A DNA stretch of 64,000 nucleotides from DATFVJ01 sp963851085 (GTDB taxonomy: Bacteria > Actinomycetota > Actinomycetes > Streptosporangiales > Streptosporangiaceae), in contig CAWKNX010000019.1 of the NCBI GenBank assembly GCA_963851085.1, positions 186,001 to 250,000 of the forward strand, in the 5' to 3' direction. Both the position numbers and the translations under genes were made by a program. Of the stretch, positions 41,092 through 50,603 are shown piece after piece (position 1 is the stretch's first letter; each line of letters begins with the position of its first letter). The notes beneath the pieces were generated by a model. It was given only the letters and a program-made list of their open reading frames with translations, did not search any database and was not told the DNA's origin.

Positions 41092-42195
41092 ATGTGGGCG
41101 ATGATCGTCAAGGAATTCCGCCAGCTGCGACGTGACCGGCGCACGCTGGCGATGATGATCTTCCTGCCGATCCTGCTGCTGATCATTTTCGGTTACGCGG
41201 CGAGCTTCGATGTCAAGACGATCCCCACGACCGTGGTGGGCCCGCAGGCCAGGCTGGTCGCGGCGGAACTGCGCGCGCCATTCCAGGCGGCGGCGGTCGC
41301 ACCAGGCGACACCCGCGCTGACGCGGTCGCCGCACTTCGTGACGGGAAGACGCCGGTCGCGATCGTCACGGGGACCAGCGGTACCACGGTGCTGCTCGAC
41401 GGCTCACAGCTATTCACGGCGAAGGCCGCCAAGGCCGCGCTCGCCGCGATGGCCGCGCGGTCGTCGGCGTCAGCCGCGCAGGTGCCCGCGCCCCGGGTGG
41501 AGGTGCTCTACAACCCAGGCCTCCGGACAGCTGACATCATGATCCCCGGCCTCGCGGGCCTGATCCTGCTGTTCGTCGGCATGGTCATCACGAGTCTCGG
41601 GGTGGTGCGAGAGCGTCAGGCGGGCACGCTCGAGCAACTCGCGGTCATGCCGTTGCGCCCGCGCGACGTGTTCCTCGGCAAGATCGCCCCTTACTTCCTC
41701 GTGGCCGCCGTTGACCTCGCGATCGTCGTCGCTGTCGGCGTCGCGCTCTTCTCCGTCCCGTTCCGCGGTTCCGTGCTGGTATTCGGGCTCGGCGCGCTGC
41801 TCTTCCTTTTCGTCACGCTCGGCATGGGTGTCCTCATCTCCAGCGTGTCGCAGACCCAGGGCCAGGCGATCCAGCTCGCGATCATGGTGATGCTGCCGCA
41901 GATCATGCTGTCCGGGCTGATCTTCCCGTTGTCTTCGATGGCCGCCGGTGTGCGCTGGCTCGGCTATCTCCTGCCACTCACCTACTTCACCCAGATCAGC
42001 CGGGGGGTGATGCTGCGCGGTGCGCCCATCGGGGCGCTGTGGCATTCGTTCGCCTACCTGGCGCTGATCGGCGTCATCGTGACCGGGCTGGCAACGCTGC
42101 GCTTCCGGCGGTTCCTCGCTCCCGCCCCGCGGCGCGGGCAGGCGAGCCGGGAAGCCAAGGCGGCTACGGCTGCGACCGTGGAGGCGCCGCGATGA
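41092..42195 (+). CDS. ABC-2 type permease
   Basis: 367 residues: WAMIVKEFRQLRRDRRTLAM, TM1 (MMIFLPILLLIIFGYAA), a large outer loop (~130 residues), then five C-terminal helices with GLAGLILLFVGMVITSLGVV, RERQAGTLEQLAVMPLRPRD and MLSGLIFPLSSMAAGVRWL. This is the DrrB/YhhJ-like fold of multidrug or peptide exporters. Its stop overlaps the ATPase start (ATGA). Confidence 0.88.
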   Translation: MWAMIVKEFRQLRRDRRTLAMMIFLPILLLIIFGYAASFDVKTIPTTVVGPQARLVAAELRAPFQAAAVAPGDTRADAVAALRDGKTPVAIVTGTSGTTVLLDGSQLFTAKAAKAALAAMAARSSASAAQVPAPRVEVLYNPGLRTADIMIPGLAGLILLFVGMVITSLGVVRERQAGTLEQLAVMPLRPRDVFLGKIAPYFLVAAVDLAIVVAVGVALFSVPFRGSVLVFGLGALLFLFVTLGMGVLISSVSQTQGQAIQLAIMVMLPQIMLSGLIFPLSSMAAGVRWLGYLLPLTYFTQISRGVMLRGAPIGALWHSFAYLALIGVIVTGLATLRFRRFLAPAPRRGQASREAKAATAATVEAPR

Positions 42196-43234
42196 CCAAG
42201 CAATCTCCCTGGACCGGACGAGTGCCGGACGCGGGTCCCAGCTGGGGGGTGCGCGGGGTCGCCGTGGCGTTCGGCAAGCGCATCGCACTGCGCGACGTAA
42301 CGCTCGACGCGCTGCCTGGTCAGGTCACGGGCGTTGTCGGCGGTGACGGTGCGGGAAAGACGACCCTCCTGCGCATCCTGGCCGGCGTGGCGGCTCCGGA
42401 CACCGGCGACGTCAGGCGCCCCACCGCGGACCGGACGGGTTACCTGGCCGCGAGCTCAGGCACGTACCCTGACCTGTCGGTCGAGGAGAACCTGTCCTTC
42501 GCCGCCGCGGGTTATGGCGTGCCAGCGGCGCCGGCGCGGGAGCGGGCACAGGAATACCTCGAGCGCACCGGCCTCGCGACCGCCCGGCACCGGCTCGCGG
42601 GAAACCTGTCCGGCGGCATGCGGCAAAAGCTCGGCGTGATCCGCGCCATGTTGCACGAGCCCGCGCTGCTCGTGCTCGACGAGCCGACTACCGGGGTGGA
42701 TCCGGTGAGCAGAGCGGACCTGTGGTGGCTGATCGCGCGCGCGGCGGCCGCCGGCGCTGCCGTTGTCCTGACCACCACCTACCTTGACGAGGCCGAACGT
42801 GCCGCGTCAGTCCTCGTGCTCGATGACGGCATGGTGCTTGCGCAGGGAACCCCTGACGAGATCATCGCCGCCATACCCGGGAAGATCGAAACTTCTCCAG
42901 AACGGCTGCGCGGTGAGGCGGCGCGGCGGGCCTGGCGGCGCGCGGGGACCTGGCGGGTCTGGATCCCACCTGGTGCGGACGGCCGCGCCGCGGCTGCCAA
43001 CGGCACGGTCCCTGGCCCTGCAGTCCCTGGCGGCACGGTCTCTGGGTCGGCACGGTCTCTGACGGCACGGTCTCTGACGGCACGGTCTCTGACGGCACGG
43101 TCTCTGGCGGGGTAGTCCCTGCCGGGGTAGTCGCTGGCGGCGCGGTCACCCGGCCCGTGGTTCGGCCGGATCTGCAGGACGCGGTGATCGTGGCCGCACT
43201 GGCGCGGGAACTACGGGCTGGGGTGCCGTCATGA
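42192..43234 (+). CDS. ABC transporter ATPase, C-terminus out of frame
   Basis: From ATG 42192: Walker A GGDGAGKTT, signature NLSGGMRQKLGV, Walker B LLVLDEPTTGVDP, H-loop TTTYLDEAERA. The main frame ends at 43115 after repeated ARSLT units made by the 15-bp tandem repeat (43032-43108). In another frame the repeat leads into GGAVTRPVVRPDLQDAVIVA, ALARELRAGVPS and a TGA at 43234 that overlaps the next start (ATGA). That is the expected C-terminus. The first repeat spacing is 17 instead of 15 bp, which causes the shift. The protein therefore probably lacks its natural end but keeps the nucleotide-binding domain. Confidence 0.75.
43032..43108. repeat. 15-bp tandem repeat inside an ABC ATPase gene
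   Basis: ggcacggtctctg starts at 43032, 43049, 43064, 43079 and 43094: spacings 17, 15, 15, 15. The 17-bp step moves the frame by two bases. Confidence 0.95.
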
Positions 43235-44115
43235 CCGAGTTGCTCGCGCAGAGCATCGGCGCGACACGCGTCTTCGGCCATTTCGCCGCGGTCTGCGATG
43301 TTGATCTCCAGGTGGCACCCCGAGAGGTGGTGGGCCTGCTCGGCGCCAACGGCGCGGGCAAGACGACGCTGATCAGGATGCTGCTCGGCTTGCTGCCACC
43401 GAGCCGCGGCGAGGTCCGCCTGTTCGGGCAGTTGCCGTCCATCGATACCCGCCGCAGGCTCGGCTATCTGCCGCAAGGCCTCGGCCTCTACGACGATCTC
43501 ACACCCGCGGAGAACATGGCCTTCGCGCGCGCCGCGTTCGGCGGTGAGGGTGGCGAACTGCCCGCGGGCCTGGAGCGCATGAGCGGGATCCCGGTCGGGC
43601 GCCTTCCCCTCGGTGTCCAGCGGCGGGTCGCCTTCGCACAAGCACTCGGCCACCGGCCCGACCTGCTCGTCCTGGACGAACCCACGTCAGGCGTCGACCC
43701 CCTCGCCAGGGCGCGGCTGTGGGAGACGATCGGCGACGCCGCTGGCGCGGGTGCGGGGGTGCTTGTCACAACGCACCACATGGACGAGGCGCAGGAGTGC
43801 GACCGCCTGGTGGTGATGGCGGACGGCCGCGTCGTCGCCGAGGGCGAGGTGGCCGCGATCGTCGGCGCGGCGCGTGTGACCGTGGTCGAGACACCGGATT
43901 GGGCGAGCGCGTTCGACGTCATCGAGGGGGCTGGAAGGGTGGCTGGCCTCGTCGGCCGCAGCCTCCGTGTTCCCGGTGCCTCTCCCGAGCAGGTGCGGGA
44001 GATGCTCGGCACGATCCAGGCGAGGATCTACGCGATGCCCGCCACGCTGGAGGAACGGTTCCTCGAGCTCACGCAACCGCCAGCCGCGGCTGGTGTCGGT
44101 GGGCGCGAGAACTGA
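43231..44115 (+). CDS. Second ABC transporter ATPase of the exporter
   Basis: 294 residues: Walker A GANGAGKTT, LPLGVQRRVAFAQAL as a variant signature (usual LSGGQ replaced by LPLGV), Walker B LLVLDEPTSGVDP, H-loop TTHHMDEAQ. A C-terminal domain of ~70 residues follows (FDVIEGAGRVAGLVGRSLRV). It overlaps the previous gene by ATGA. Two ATPases and one permease in one operon resemble YhiHI/RbbA-type exporters split into parts. Confidence 0.87.
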   Translation: MTELLAQSIGATRVFGHFAAVCDVDLQVAPREVVGLLGANGAGKTTLIRMLLGLLPPSRGEVRLFGQLPSIDTRRRLGYLPQGLGLYDDLTPAENMAFARAAFGGEGGELPAGLERMSGIPVGRLPLGVQRRVAFAQALGHRPDLLVLDEPTSGVDPLARARLWETIGDAAGAGAGVLVTTHHMDEAQECDRLVVMADGRVVAEGEVAAIVGAARVTVVETPDWASAFDVIEGAGRVAGLVGRSLRVPGASPEQVREMLGTIQARIYAMPATLEERFLELTQPPAAAGVGGREN

Positions 44116-44386
44116 GCCGCGCCAGGCCAGATCGCGCGGCGCTCCACTTGGGGCCGCGCCCGCTGTGTCACCCTCGCGTGCTCACCCTTCGCGTGGACCG
44201 GCCCCGTTTGATTCAGCGCCGCGGGCGGATTTCTCCTTATCGGCACAGTTATTTGCCGGTCTAGACGGTTAAGTGCGCGCGAAGATTTAGCCACGAACCA
44301 ATTCTGATCTCGCCAAAGCACTGCCCGCATACGATAAGGTGCTCGCGTTTACCCAGGTAATTAAGGTAACTGCGGGGGGATCAGGA

Positions 44387-44944
44387 ATGCGACAATATCG
44401 CGACAAAGCCTCGGCCGCATTGCGGAAACATGGCCACGGAACGGTCAAGACACTTCTCCCGCTGCTTGTATTGGCCCCGCTGGTCGCGTGGGCCGGGCAG
44501 GGAGCGCCGGTCGCCGCCATGGACCGGCAATCCGCGGGCGCGACCGGCGCGATCGTTTCTGCCGTCCACGGCAAGTGCCTCAGCAATTACCCTAACTACG
44601 CCGGTCAAGGCCTCGTCGCGGGCGTCGACGAATGTGACGGCACTAGCTCCGAGCGCTGGACACTGCCGGCCGACAATACCGTCCGCGTCGAGGGCAAGTG
44701 CCTTGCGGTCACAAAGAAGGCCGCCGGGACCGGGCTTGTCCTGGCCAAGTGCGGTGGATCACCCGCGCAGTTCTGGGAAGCAGACGGCCTCGTCGAAGCC
44801 ACGGGTGCCGAGCTCATCAATCCCTGGTCGGGCAAATGCATGACCGACCCGGACGGCACGACCGTCGACGATACCCAGGTACGGCTCTACGCCTGCATCA
44901 GGTCGGCGGCTCAGACCTGGTACCTCCCGCCACGCACACCTTGA
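44387..44944 (+). CDS. Secreted ricin-type beta-trefoil lectin-like protein
   Basis: 185 residues with a signal peptide (RKHGHGTVKTLLPLLVLAPL) and a ricin-B-like domain: VSAVHGKCLSNYPN, then ERWTLPADNTVRVEGKCLAV, AQFWEADGLVEATG and SGKCMTDPDGTTVDDTQVRL. The GKCL...W repeats are those of the beta-trefoil, which binds sugars. GGGGGGA precedes ATG 44387. Stand-alone with its own promoter region. Confidence 0.8.
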   Translation: MRQYRDKASAALRKHGHGTVKTLLPLLVLAPLVAWAGQGAPVAAMDRQSAGATGAIVSAVHGKCLSNYPNYAGQGLVAGVDECDGTSSERWTLPADNTVRVEGKCLAVTKKAAGTGLVLAKCGGSPAQFWEADGLVEATGAELINPWSGKCMTDPDGTTVDDTQVRLYACIRSAAQTWYLPPRTP

Positions 44945-45152
44945 CGATCCACCATGGTCGGCCCTGACCGGTCGCTAGCGAATCGCGCGCGGTCCATCAG
45001 GCCCCCACGCCACTGTCGTTAACGCTGGCCCGCGGCCGGCCTGCTCGCCGGCGGCGCGTGCCTGCTGCTCGCGGCGGTCGCGTTGGTCACGCCCATCCGC
45101 CGGGGCAGTCCAGAGCACACAGGATCGCCGCGCGGCGGCCGGCCGCTCGGCG

Positions 45153-45944
45153 TCAGCCGCAGAAGAATTCGGTCAGCACGCCGGTGAGAACCTCAACGTC
45201 GACGTCGTGGGTCTGTCCTGGCAGGGTGCGGCGCTGCACGTTGGGAAGGAGATCGGCGAGTGCCTGCGCGCCGCTGTGCATGTTCGCGGGGCTGGCCCCG
45301 CCGTCCATGACCAGCGTGGGAGCCGTCAGGGCCGCCCAGCGGCAGGCCGGCAGCGGCCGACCGGACATCGTGCCCGCCAGGATGGTGAAGTCGTAGACGA
45401 GCGTGTGCGCCGATGCCTCCCACTGCGCCCAGAACGGCGAGTTCCGTATCGTGGCGACGGTGGTGGCGGGCACGGCAAGCGCCTTTGTCATGTAGTACTC
45501 CACCGCATCCCCCCGGCGCCCGGACGCCACCAGCGAGGTCAGTCGCTGCACGATGTCGCTGGGCACCGGGGGCCTGGAGCCGTCGACGATGAACGGCGGC
45601 TCGTAGAGCGCCAGCTTGGTGACCGCCAGACCGCTCGCCGCCGCGTCCAGGGCGAGGACCGCGCCGGAGGAACCACCGATCAAGAAGGCCGCTCCGCCTG
45701 TCTCGCCGATCAGCGCCGCGATGTCTTCCACCTCGCGCTCGACCGCGTACGGCGCGGTATCACCGCTGTCGCCGTGCCCCCGCCTGTCGTAGTTGAACAC
45801 GGTGAAGTTCCTGGCGAGGACCGCGGCCAGCGGTGCGCCAGCCGACCGGTCAGCGAGCGCGCCACCTACAAAGATGACCGGAGGCCCGTCGCCCAATATG
45901 TCTAACGCGATCTTGGTGCCGTCGCGGGATGTGACCCTATGCAT
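45153..45944 (-). CDS. Alpha/beta hydrolase
   Basis: 263 residues: TSRDGTKIALDILGDGPPVI, FNYDRRGHGDSGD, nucleophile elbow GGSSGAVLAL (Ser), DGGASPANMH near the acidic residue and the His in GQTHDVDV. AAGGAG precedes ATG 45944. It belongs to the large group of actinomycete esterase/haloperoxidase-like hydrolases; the substrate is unknown. Confidence 0.85.
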   Translation of the reverse strand: MHRVTSRDGTKIALDILGDGPPVIFVGGALADRSAGAPLAAVLARNFTVFNYDRRGHGDSGDTAPYAVEREVEDIAALIGETGGAAFLIGGSSGAVLALDAAASGLAVTKLALYEPPFIVDGSRPPVPSDIVQRLTSLVASGRRGDAVEYYMTKALAVPATTVATIRNSPFWAQWEASAHTLVYDFTILAGTMSGRPLPACRWAALTAPTLVMDGGASPANMHSGAQALADLLPNVQRRTLPGQTHDVDVEVLTGVLTEFFCG

Positions 45945-46153
45945 AGTGCTCTCCTTTCGGCACTTAATCAGCTGCATGTTAAGACGGCGAGCGAGCGCGG
46001 AAGGTATCGGTGCCGCCGGACAATGCCGGTTCGTGCCCACCCGGGCCGACAGGCAGCCGGCCTCCACTCTCCAGTTCAGCGGATCCGGCTCACCAAAGCC
46101 GCATCCCAATTTGCTCAGTCACACTTTCGCCCGCGGCCAGGCGCTGGGCGGAT

Positions 46154-46197
46154 CTTCGTGACACGCAGACCTTCGTGACACGCAGACCTTCGTGACA
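46154..46197. repeat. 17-bp tandem repeat, 2.6 units
   Basis: cttcgtgacacgcagac at 46154, 46171 and partly 46188. It lies in the gap between the hydrolase and the fragment at 46255. Confidence 0.95.
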
Positions 46198-46254
46198 TGG
46201 GACATCGGTTCGCAGGCCGGGCGGTGAATACTTCGGCGCCGGGCCGGAGAGCTC

Positions 46255-46413
46255 CTAGTGGTCTGTAAGGCGGGTCCACCAGTGCACATTCCCATTGGGC
46301 GCCGCGACCCTGGTCATTTCGCCAATGCCGGGCCAGCGAGGGCGCGCCGCGATGATGATGAGCTTGGGGAACCTGGCCGCGAGGTGGCCGACGGGCCATC
46401 GGGCCGGCGGCTT
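46255..46413 (-). pseudogene. C-terminal fragment of an unknown protein
   Basis: The frame ending in TAG at 46255 reads VGHLAARFPKLIIIAARPRW, then PGIGEMTRVAAPNGNVHWWT and RLTDH. Natural composition, in contrast to the overlapping shadow frames. No start is visible upstream; it may be the end of a gene whose remainder has been lost. Confidence 0.35.
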
Positions 46414-46570
46414 GAGCGGAGCCGGCGCTGCCGATCGGCGGCGTCAGGGAGAGCGGCTGGGAGCGGCCGGCCGCTGGCCGGCCGACAGAGTCGCGGACGG
46501 AACCTCGTCGCCGTCAGCAACCGGGCTCCCGTTCAGCGGGCTCCGGGCGCGGCGATCGCTGCGGGCCCGA

Positions 46571-46741
46571 TCACCGGTGGCCGCGTTTGCTCGGCAGCAC
46601 CGCGCCGATGAACCACAGGATCGGGAAGATGAAGCCGATCAGCCCGAGGACCCAGTGGCCCTTGCGGAAGCTGAGTACGGCCACGGTGAACAGCAGGACC
46701 AGGTAGAGGATGCCCAGTCCGAACCAGCCAATCCCTGACAT
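46571..46741 (-). CDS. Small membrane protein, 56 aa
   Basis: MSGIGWFGLGILYLVLLFTV, then FRKGHWVLGLIGFIFPILWF and IGAVLPSKRGHR. Two transmembrane helices joined by a short basic loop; the ending KRGHR lies in the cytoplasm. Small proteins of this kind are frequent in actinomycetes (PLDc_N/DUF-like, SHOCT-less), of unknown function. The frame was found by direct reading. Confidence 0.65.
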   Translation of the reverse strand: MSGIGWFGLGILYLVLLFTVAVLSFRKGHWVLGLIGFIFPILWFIGAVLPSKRGHR

Positions 46742-46809
46742 GGGCCCACATCCGTCCAGTCGCGCCCGCTGGATTCCGGTTCGGTTCCACGGGCAACGGG
46801 AAAGCTAGG

Positions 46810-46840
46810 TTGGGGCCGCGGCCGGATGCCGTGGCCCCAA
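46810..46840. terminator. GC hairpin behind the glucoamylase gene
   Basis: ttggggccgcggc (46810-46822) pairs with gccgtggccccaa (46828-46840), 13 bp with one G·U pair and a 5-nt loop. It lies 186 bp behind the stop of the glucoamylase gene and before the small membrane protein gene, all on the minus strand. Confidence 0.5.
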
Positions 46841-47025
46841 CAGTCTGCGGCCCCGCCGGCGCCGGTGGGATCACCCCGACCGGATGGTCACGCTCCGGCA
46901 TCGGCCTGGCGCGCCTACGGGATGGCCCGCGTGCGGTAGCCGGGCTGGGCGCCCGGGATTGGGCGCGGAACATGGTGCCGCCGGCCGCCCCGTCTGGGAG
47001 AGCGCCCGGCGGCACGTGTGGGCGG

Positions 47026-50000
47026 TCAGCAGCCGCCGACGCCCTGCCAGGCGGCGACGGTGTCGCCGGCGGTATAGGTCGCGCCGGCTGTGTCAAAACC
47101 GAACGTGCGGTTGGCGATGTAGCCGCACGAACTGGTCTCCTCGACGTTGCTCCAGCTGCCGAGGGTGAACTTGTACTGGAAATTCGCGACAGGCACGCCA
47201 GTGATCGTCAGCGTCCACGTGTTGGTACCGGTCTTGACCATCGGATAGTCCGTCGCGATCCAGTCGTCAGCAGCAGGGATCCCGGTGCCGAGCACGTCGT
47301 AGTTGCCGGACAGGTAGACGGTGTCGCCGCCTGGCGTGCTGGCCGGCACGGTCACGTTGATGACGGCCGTGGAGTCCCCGCACGCGGCCGGGCCGCCCCA
47401 GTTGGCCACGGTGTCGTTGACCGTGCCGCCGTTCACGCTCATGCTGCGGTTGCCGATGTCCGCGCAGCCCGCGTTCTTCTCGACATTGCTCCAGGTGCCG
47501 CCCAGGTCGTACTTGTAGGACAGCGTCGTGGCTGCGGCGGCGCTGATCGTGGCGGTCCACTGATCGGCGCTGACCCGCGTCATCGGGATGCCGGCGGCGG
47601 CCCAGTCGGACTGGCCAAGGCCGAGCGCGGACAGGTTCCCGGCCAGGTAGACCGTCTGCCCGGAGGCGTCGGTGTTGACCGGCACGGTCACGTTCACGGT
47701 CTCCTTCACCGAACCGCTGACCGGGCAGTTGCCCTGCTGCACGCACTGGGTGACGACTGCGGGGGTGTCGGTGTCGTGGCCGGCCGAGATATCGTTCGCG
47801 AGGCGCGCGTACTGCGCGAGCGCCCACATCAACGGGGTCGAGGAGTTGTCGGGCTGGCCGAACGTGAAGCCGCCGGTGCCAGTGCTGCCGCCCCAAACTT
47901 GCTCGGGGATCTGGTAGCCGGCTGCGCCCGCTGTGCCTGCCAGGGTCTGCAGCATCGACTGCGCTCCGGCGAGGTTGCCGTTGGCGACGTCGTACTCGCC
48001 GCGCTCGCCGGTCAGCACCGGCCAGGGGTTGCCCACACCGGTCCCGGTGTAATCACCGCCAGACGCCGTCTCGCCGTAGCCGTCGAAGTTGTACCTGTGC
48101 CAGATCGGGCCCTCGGGGGTGTTGACCTGCAGTTGCGTGTTCACCACCCCGATCGTGTTGGTGATGTCGGCCGAGGTCACCGCCTTGACGCCCAACCGGA
48201 CAAGCTCGATGAAGCTGGGGTCGACCACGGTGCGGTCGTCATGGTTGCCGCCGCCGTTCTGGATGAAGATCGACGCACCGGAATCCGGATTCCCGTCCGG
48301 GGTGATCCGCAGGAAGTAGCTGCCGCTGCCGTAGGGGCCGTTGGTGGTGTAGGTCAGGCTGTCCACCTCCGACGCCCACGACAGGGCCGTGGACTGGTAC
48401 GTGGCGGCCTGGCTGGTGGCGCCGTTGGCTTTGGCGATGTACGCGGCGCACAGCAGGCCGGCGATCTCGGCGGCCATGGTCGCCGGGGAGTATCCGCCGT
48501 TTTCCTCCCAGCGCTCCTGCGGCGTCGCGGGCCCGTTGCTGACCAGGTAGTTCGCCAGGTTCTGCACGGAGGACCAGACTGTCGAGCTAGTCGCGCCGAG
48601 CTGGTAGGCCAGGATGATCGGGTCGGCGACCTCGTCCATCTGAAGGGAGCCGAACACCGCGGTGCCGTTCAGGAAGGTGTTCTGCTTGACCGCGCCGTTC
48701 GACTCCTCCTCGTACTGGAAGATGTAGCTCAGTGCGGCGCTCGCATCTGCGGTATCACCGGCCGCGAGCAGCGCGCTCGCCATCTCGTACTCGTCTCTGG
48801 TCCACACGACGTGGTAGCCGTGGGCGCCTGCGCTGTTGGCGCTGACGCTGGCGCCCCACGGGTCGGTCGGCGACGCCACGAAGCCGCCGACGTAGGTCTT
48901 GTCCTCGTCGGCCTTGAGCTCCATCAGGGAGACGTAGTACTGCGTCTGCAGCGTCGAGCTGCCGGTGACCGACGCGGGCGGGGAGTGCAGGCCGCCGACC
49001 CAGGTGTGCCAGCCCGACTCGAACGAGCTTTCCAGCGAGGAGAATCCCGCGGCCAGTGAAGCGGCCGCGTCGGCGATCGCGGCGGCCTGGCTGGAGTCGA
49101 AGCCGAGGGCGAGAGTGAACGTGGTGCTCCCGCTCGCGGACACCGGGATCTGCCCGACCTGGACGATGTGCCCGCCCGCCGTTGCCGAGCTGTAGGTAGC
49201 CGTCAGCCCGTGGCTGCTCGCGAGCTGTGCGCTGCCGTCACTGGACGACCCGACGTAGCCGGATGTGGTCTGGGTGAAGCCGGTGGAAGCGGTGAGTGCG
49301 CTTGACACGCTGCCGTTGCTGGCGACGAGGTCACCACTGGCCGCGTCGGTGCCGCCGGTGTTCCCCATGCCATCGTTGTTCAGCTGCGGTAGGTAGTCGG
49401 CGTAGAGCTGGAGCGGACCGGAGGTCAGGTTGTCGAAGGTGGTCTGGATGAGCACGACCGACCGGGACGGGTCTGCGATATAGGTCTTGGTGATCGAGAA
49501 GTCGCCGTTGGTCGCCTTGTTCACTTGCTGCCATGCCAGCGAGGTCGGGTCGGCGAGCGAGATCGCGTGGGTCGTGCCCGTGGTCTCCGCGCCGGTGAAG
49601 GTCGAGCCGTCGGTCACGATGTACTGGAGGCCGAACGTGTCCGGGGTGTCCGTCTGTGGGTAGAAGACGTTCTCGAGTTCGCCGTCGCCCAGCGTGTACC
49701 ACACCTTGGACGCGGAGCCGAGCGAGCCCGCGAAGCCCTGCAGATTCGACTCGTTCCAGGTCGCGTTGGCACCAGGCGCGCCAGGGGCACTGGCCTGGGC
49801 GAGCGCGGCGGCGGCCGGCTTCGCGGCGGCACGCGCCCAGCGGGCCTCCGCGTGTGTCCGGGTCGCGGCGGCGGCCAAGGGGGTCACCAGGGACGCCGTC
49901 GTCGCCGTACTGGACGCCGTGGCTGCGGCGTCAGCCGCCGGGGTCATGGTGCCGGCCGCGGCCAGCACGGCTGCGACGGCGAACAGCGCCAGGCCACGCG

Positions 50001-50139
50001 GTGCCAGCCTGGTACCGAGCGGAGTCAGCCTGGTACCGAGCGGAGTCAGCCCGATATTACGCCGGGGCAGCGGCATGCCATGCCGGATCGCCGCCAGCCA
50101 TGCGGCGGAGCGTAATCTCCGCTGACCAATCATGGCCAT
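47026..50139 (-). CDS. Secreted GH15 glucoamylase with two C-terminal starch-binding modules
   Basis: 1037 residues. Signal peptide (LAPRGLALFAVAAVLAAAGT), GH15 N-terminal beta-domain (WYTLGDGELENVFYPQTDTP), catalytic (alpha/alpha)6 domain with HGYHVVWTRDEYEMASALLA, QERWEENGGYSPAT (proton-donor Glu) and IPEQVWGG (base Glu), then two CBM20-like repeats (about 810-925 and 930-1037: VNVTVPVNTDASGQTVYLAG and INVTVPASTPGGDTVYLSGN), each with WSNVE. It releases glucose from starch or related glucans outside the cell. The N-terminal PLGTRLTPLGTRL comes from the tandem repeat at 50005-50050. GAGGAG lies before ATG 50139 and ATG 50133. Confidence 0.9.
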   Translation of the reverse strand: MAMIGQRRLRSAAWLAAIRHGMPLPRRNIGLTPLGTRLTPLGTRLAPRGLALFAVAAVLAAAGTMTPAADAAATASSTATTASLVTPLAAAATRTHAEARWARAAAKPAAAALAQASAPGAPGANATWNESNLQGFAGSLGSASKVWYTLGDGELENVFYPQTDTPDTFGLQYIVTDGSTFTGAETTGTTHAISLADPTSLAWQQVNKATNGDFSITKTYIADPSRSVVLIQTTFDNLTSGPLQLYADYLPQLNNDGMGNTGGTDAASGDLVASNGSVSSALTASTGFTQTTSGYVGSSSDGSAQLASSHGLTATYSSATAGGHIVQVGQIPVSASGSTTFTLALGFDSSQAAAIADAAASLAAGFSSLESSFESGWHTWVGGLHSPPASVTGSSTLQTQYYVSLMELKADEDKTYVGGFVASPTDPWGASVSANSAGAHGYHVVWTRDEYEMASALLAAGDTADASAALSYIFQYEEESNGAVKQNTFLNGTAVFGSLQMDEVADPIILAYQLGATSSTVWSSVQNLANYLVSNGPATPQERWEENGGYSPATMAAEIAGLLCAAYIAKANGATSQAATYQSTALSWASEVDSLTYTTNGPYGSGSYFLRITPDGNPDSGASIFIQNGGGNHDDRTVVDPSFIELVRLGVKAVTSADITNTIGVVNTQLQVNTPEGPIWHRYNFDGYGETASGGDYTGTGVGNPWPVLTGERGEYDVANGNLAGAQSMLQTLAGTAGAAGYQIPEQVWGGSTGTGGFTFGQPDNSSTPLMWALAQYARLANDISAGHDTDTPAVVTQCVQQGNCPVSGSVKETVNVTVPVNTDASGQTVYLAGNLSALGLGQSDWAAAGIPMTRVSADQWTATISAAAATTLSYKYDLGGTWSNVEKNAGCADIGNRSMSVNGGTVNDTVANWGGPAACGDSTAVINVTVPASTPGGDTVYLSGNYDVLGTGIPAADDWIATDYPMVKTGTNTWTLTITGVPVANFQYKFTLGSWSNVEETSSCGYIANRTFGFDTAGATYTAGDTVAAWQGVGGC
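50005..50050. repeat. 21-bp tandem repeat, 2.2 units
   Basis: cagcctggtaccgagcggag occurs at 50005 and 50026. It is in frame in the signal region of the glucoamylase and duplicates TPLGTRL. Confidence 0.95.
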
Positions 50140-50603
50140 CCTCTCCTCTTCCCGCTAGTGACCGGCTTCCGCCAGTGACCGGCATTCGCCTGTGACCCGC
50201 TACCGCGAGGACCCGCGGCAGCGCCAAGCCGACAGATCGCCGACAGATCCGCCGTCTGGACGACGGCCGGTCAATGCCGTCCCGTACAACATAAATTTCG
50301 GCCTAATGAGCGCCCAGAGATAATCTGTAAATAACTCGCTCAAGATCAGGAATAATCTGTAAAAACCCTGCCATAGCGCCAGTTGATCATTGACGTGCTG
50401 ATCGCCTTTCTCGCGCCGCGTGCATGCGGCGGGTGCATGCGGCGGGTGCATGCGGCAGGTGGGTGCGGCGGGTGGGTGCGGGCGGCAGACGCCCGATGGC
50501 GGATCCCGCGTCGCCGCACCACTGACCACGGAAAGGCGGCTCCAGGTGGCGGCGACGCGCTGCCCGCCAGGCTCTGGCCCGCCAGGCCCGTCTCAGGCTG
50601 GGT
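50140..50603. other. Intergenic region with short repeats
   Basis: No supported gene. It includes an AT-richer stretch (50285-50385), likely the upstream region of the glucoamylase gene, and irregular 10- to 11-bp repeats of gcatgcggcgggt type at about 50420-50480. Confidence 0.6.

Noticed and set aside
46810..49059. 749-residue plus-strand frame opposite the glucoamylase
   Set aside because: Gly/Ala/Val/Arg-rich shadow without motifs; the minus strand encodes clear GH15 and CBM modules.
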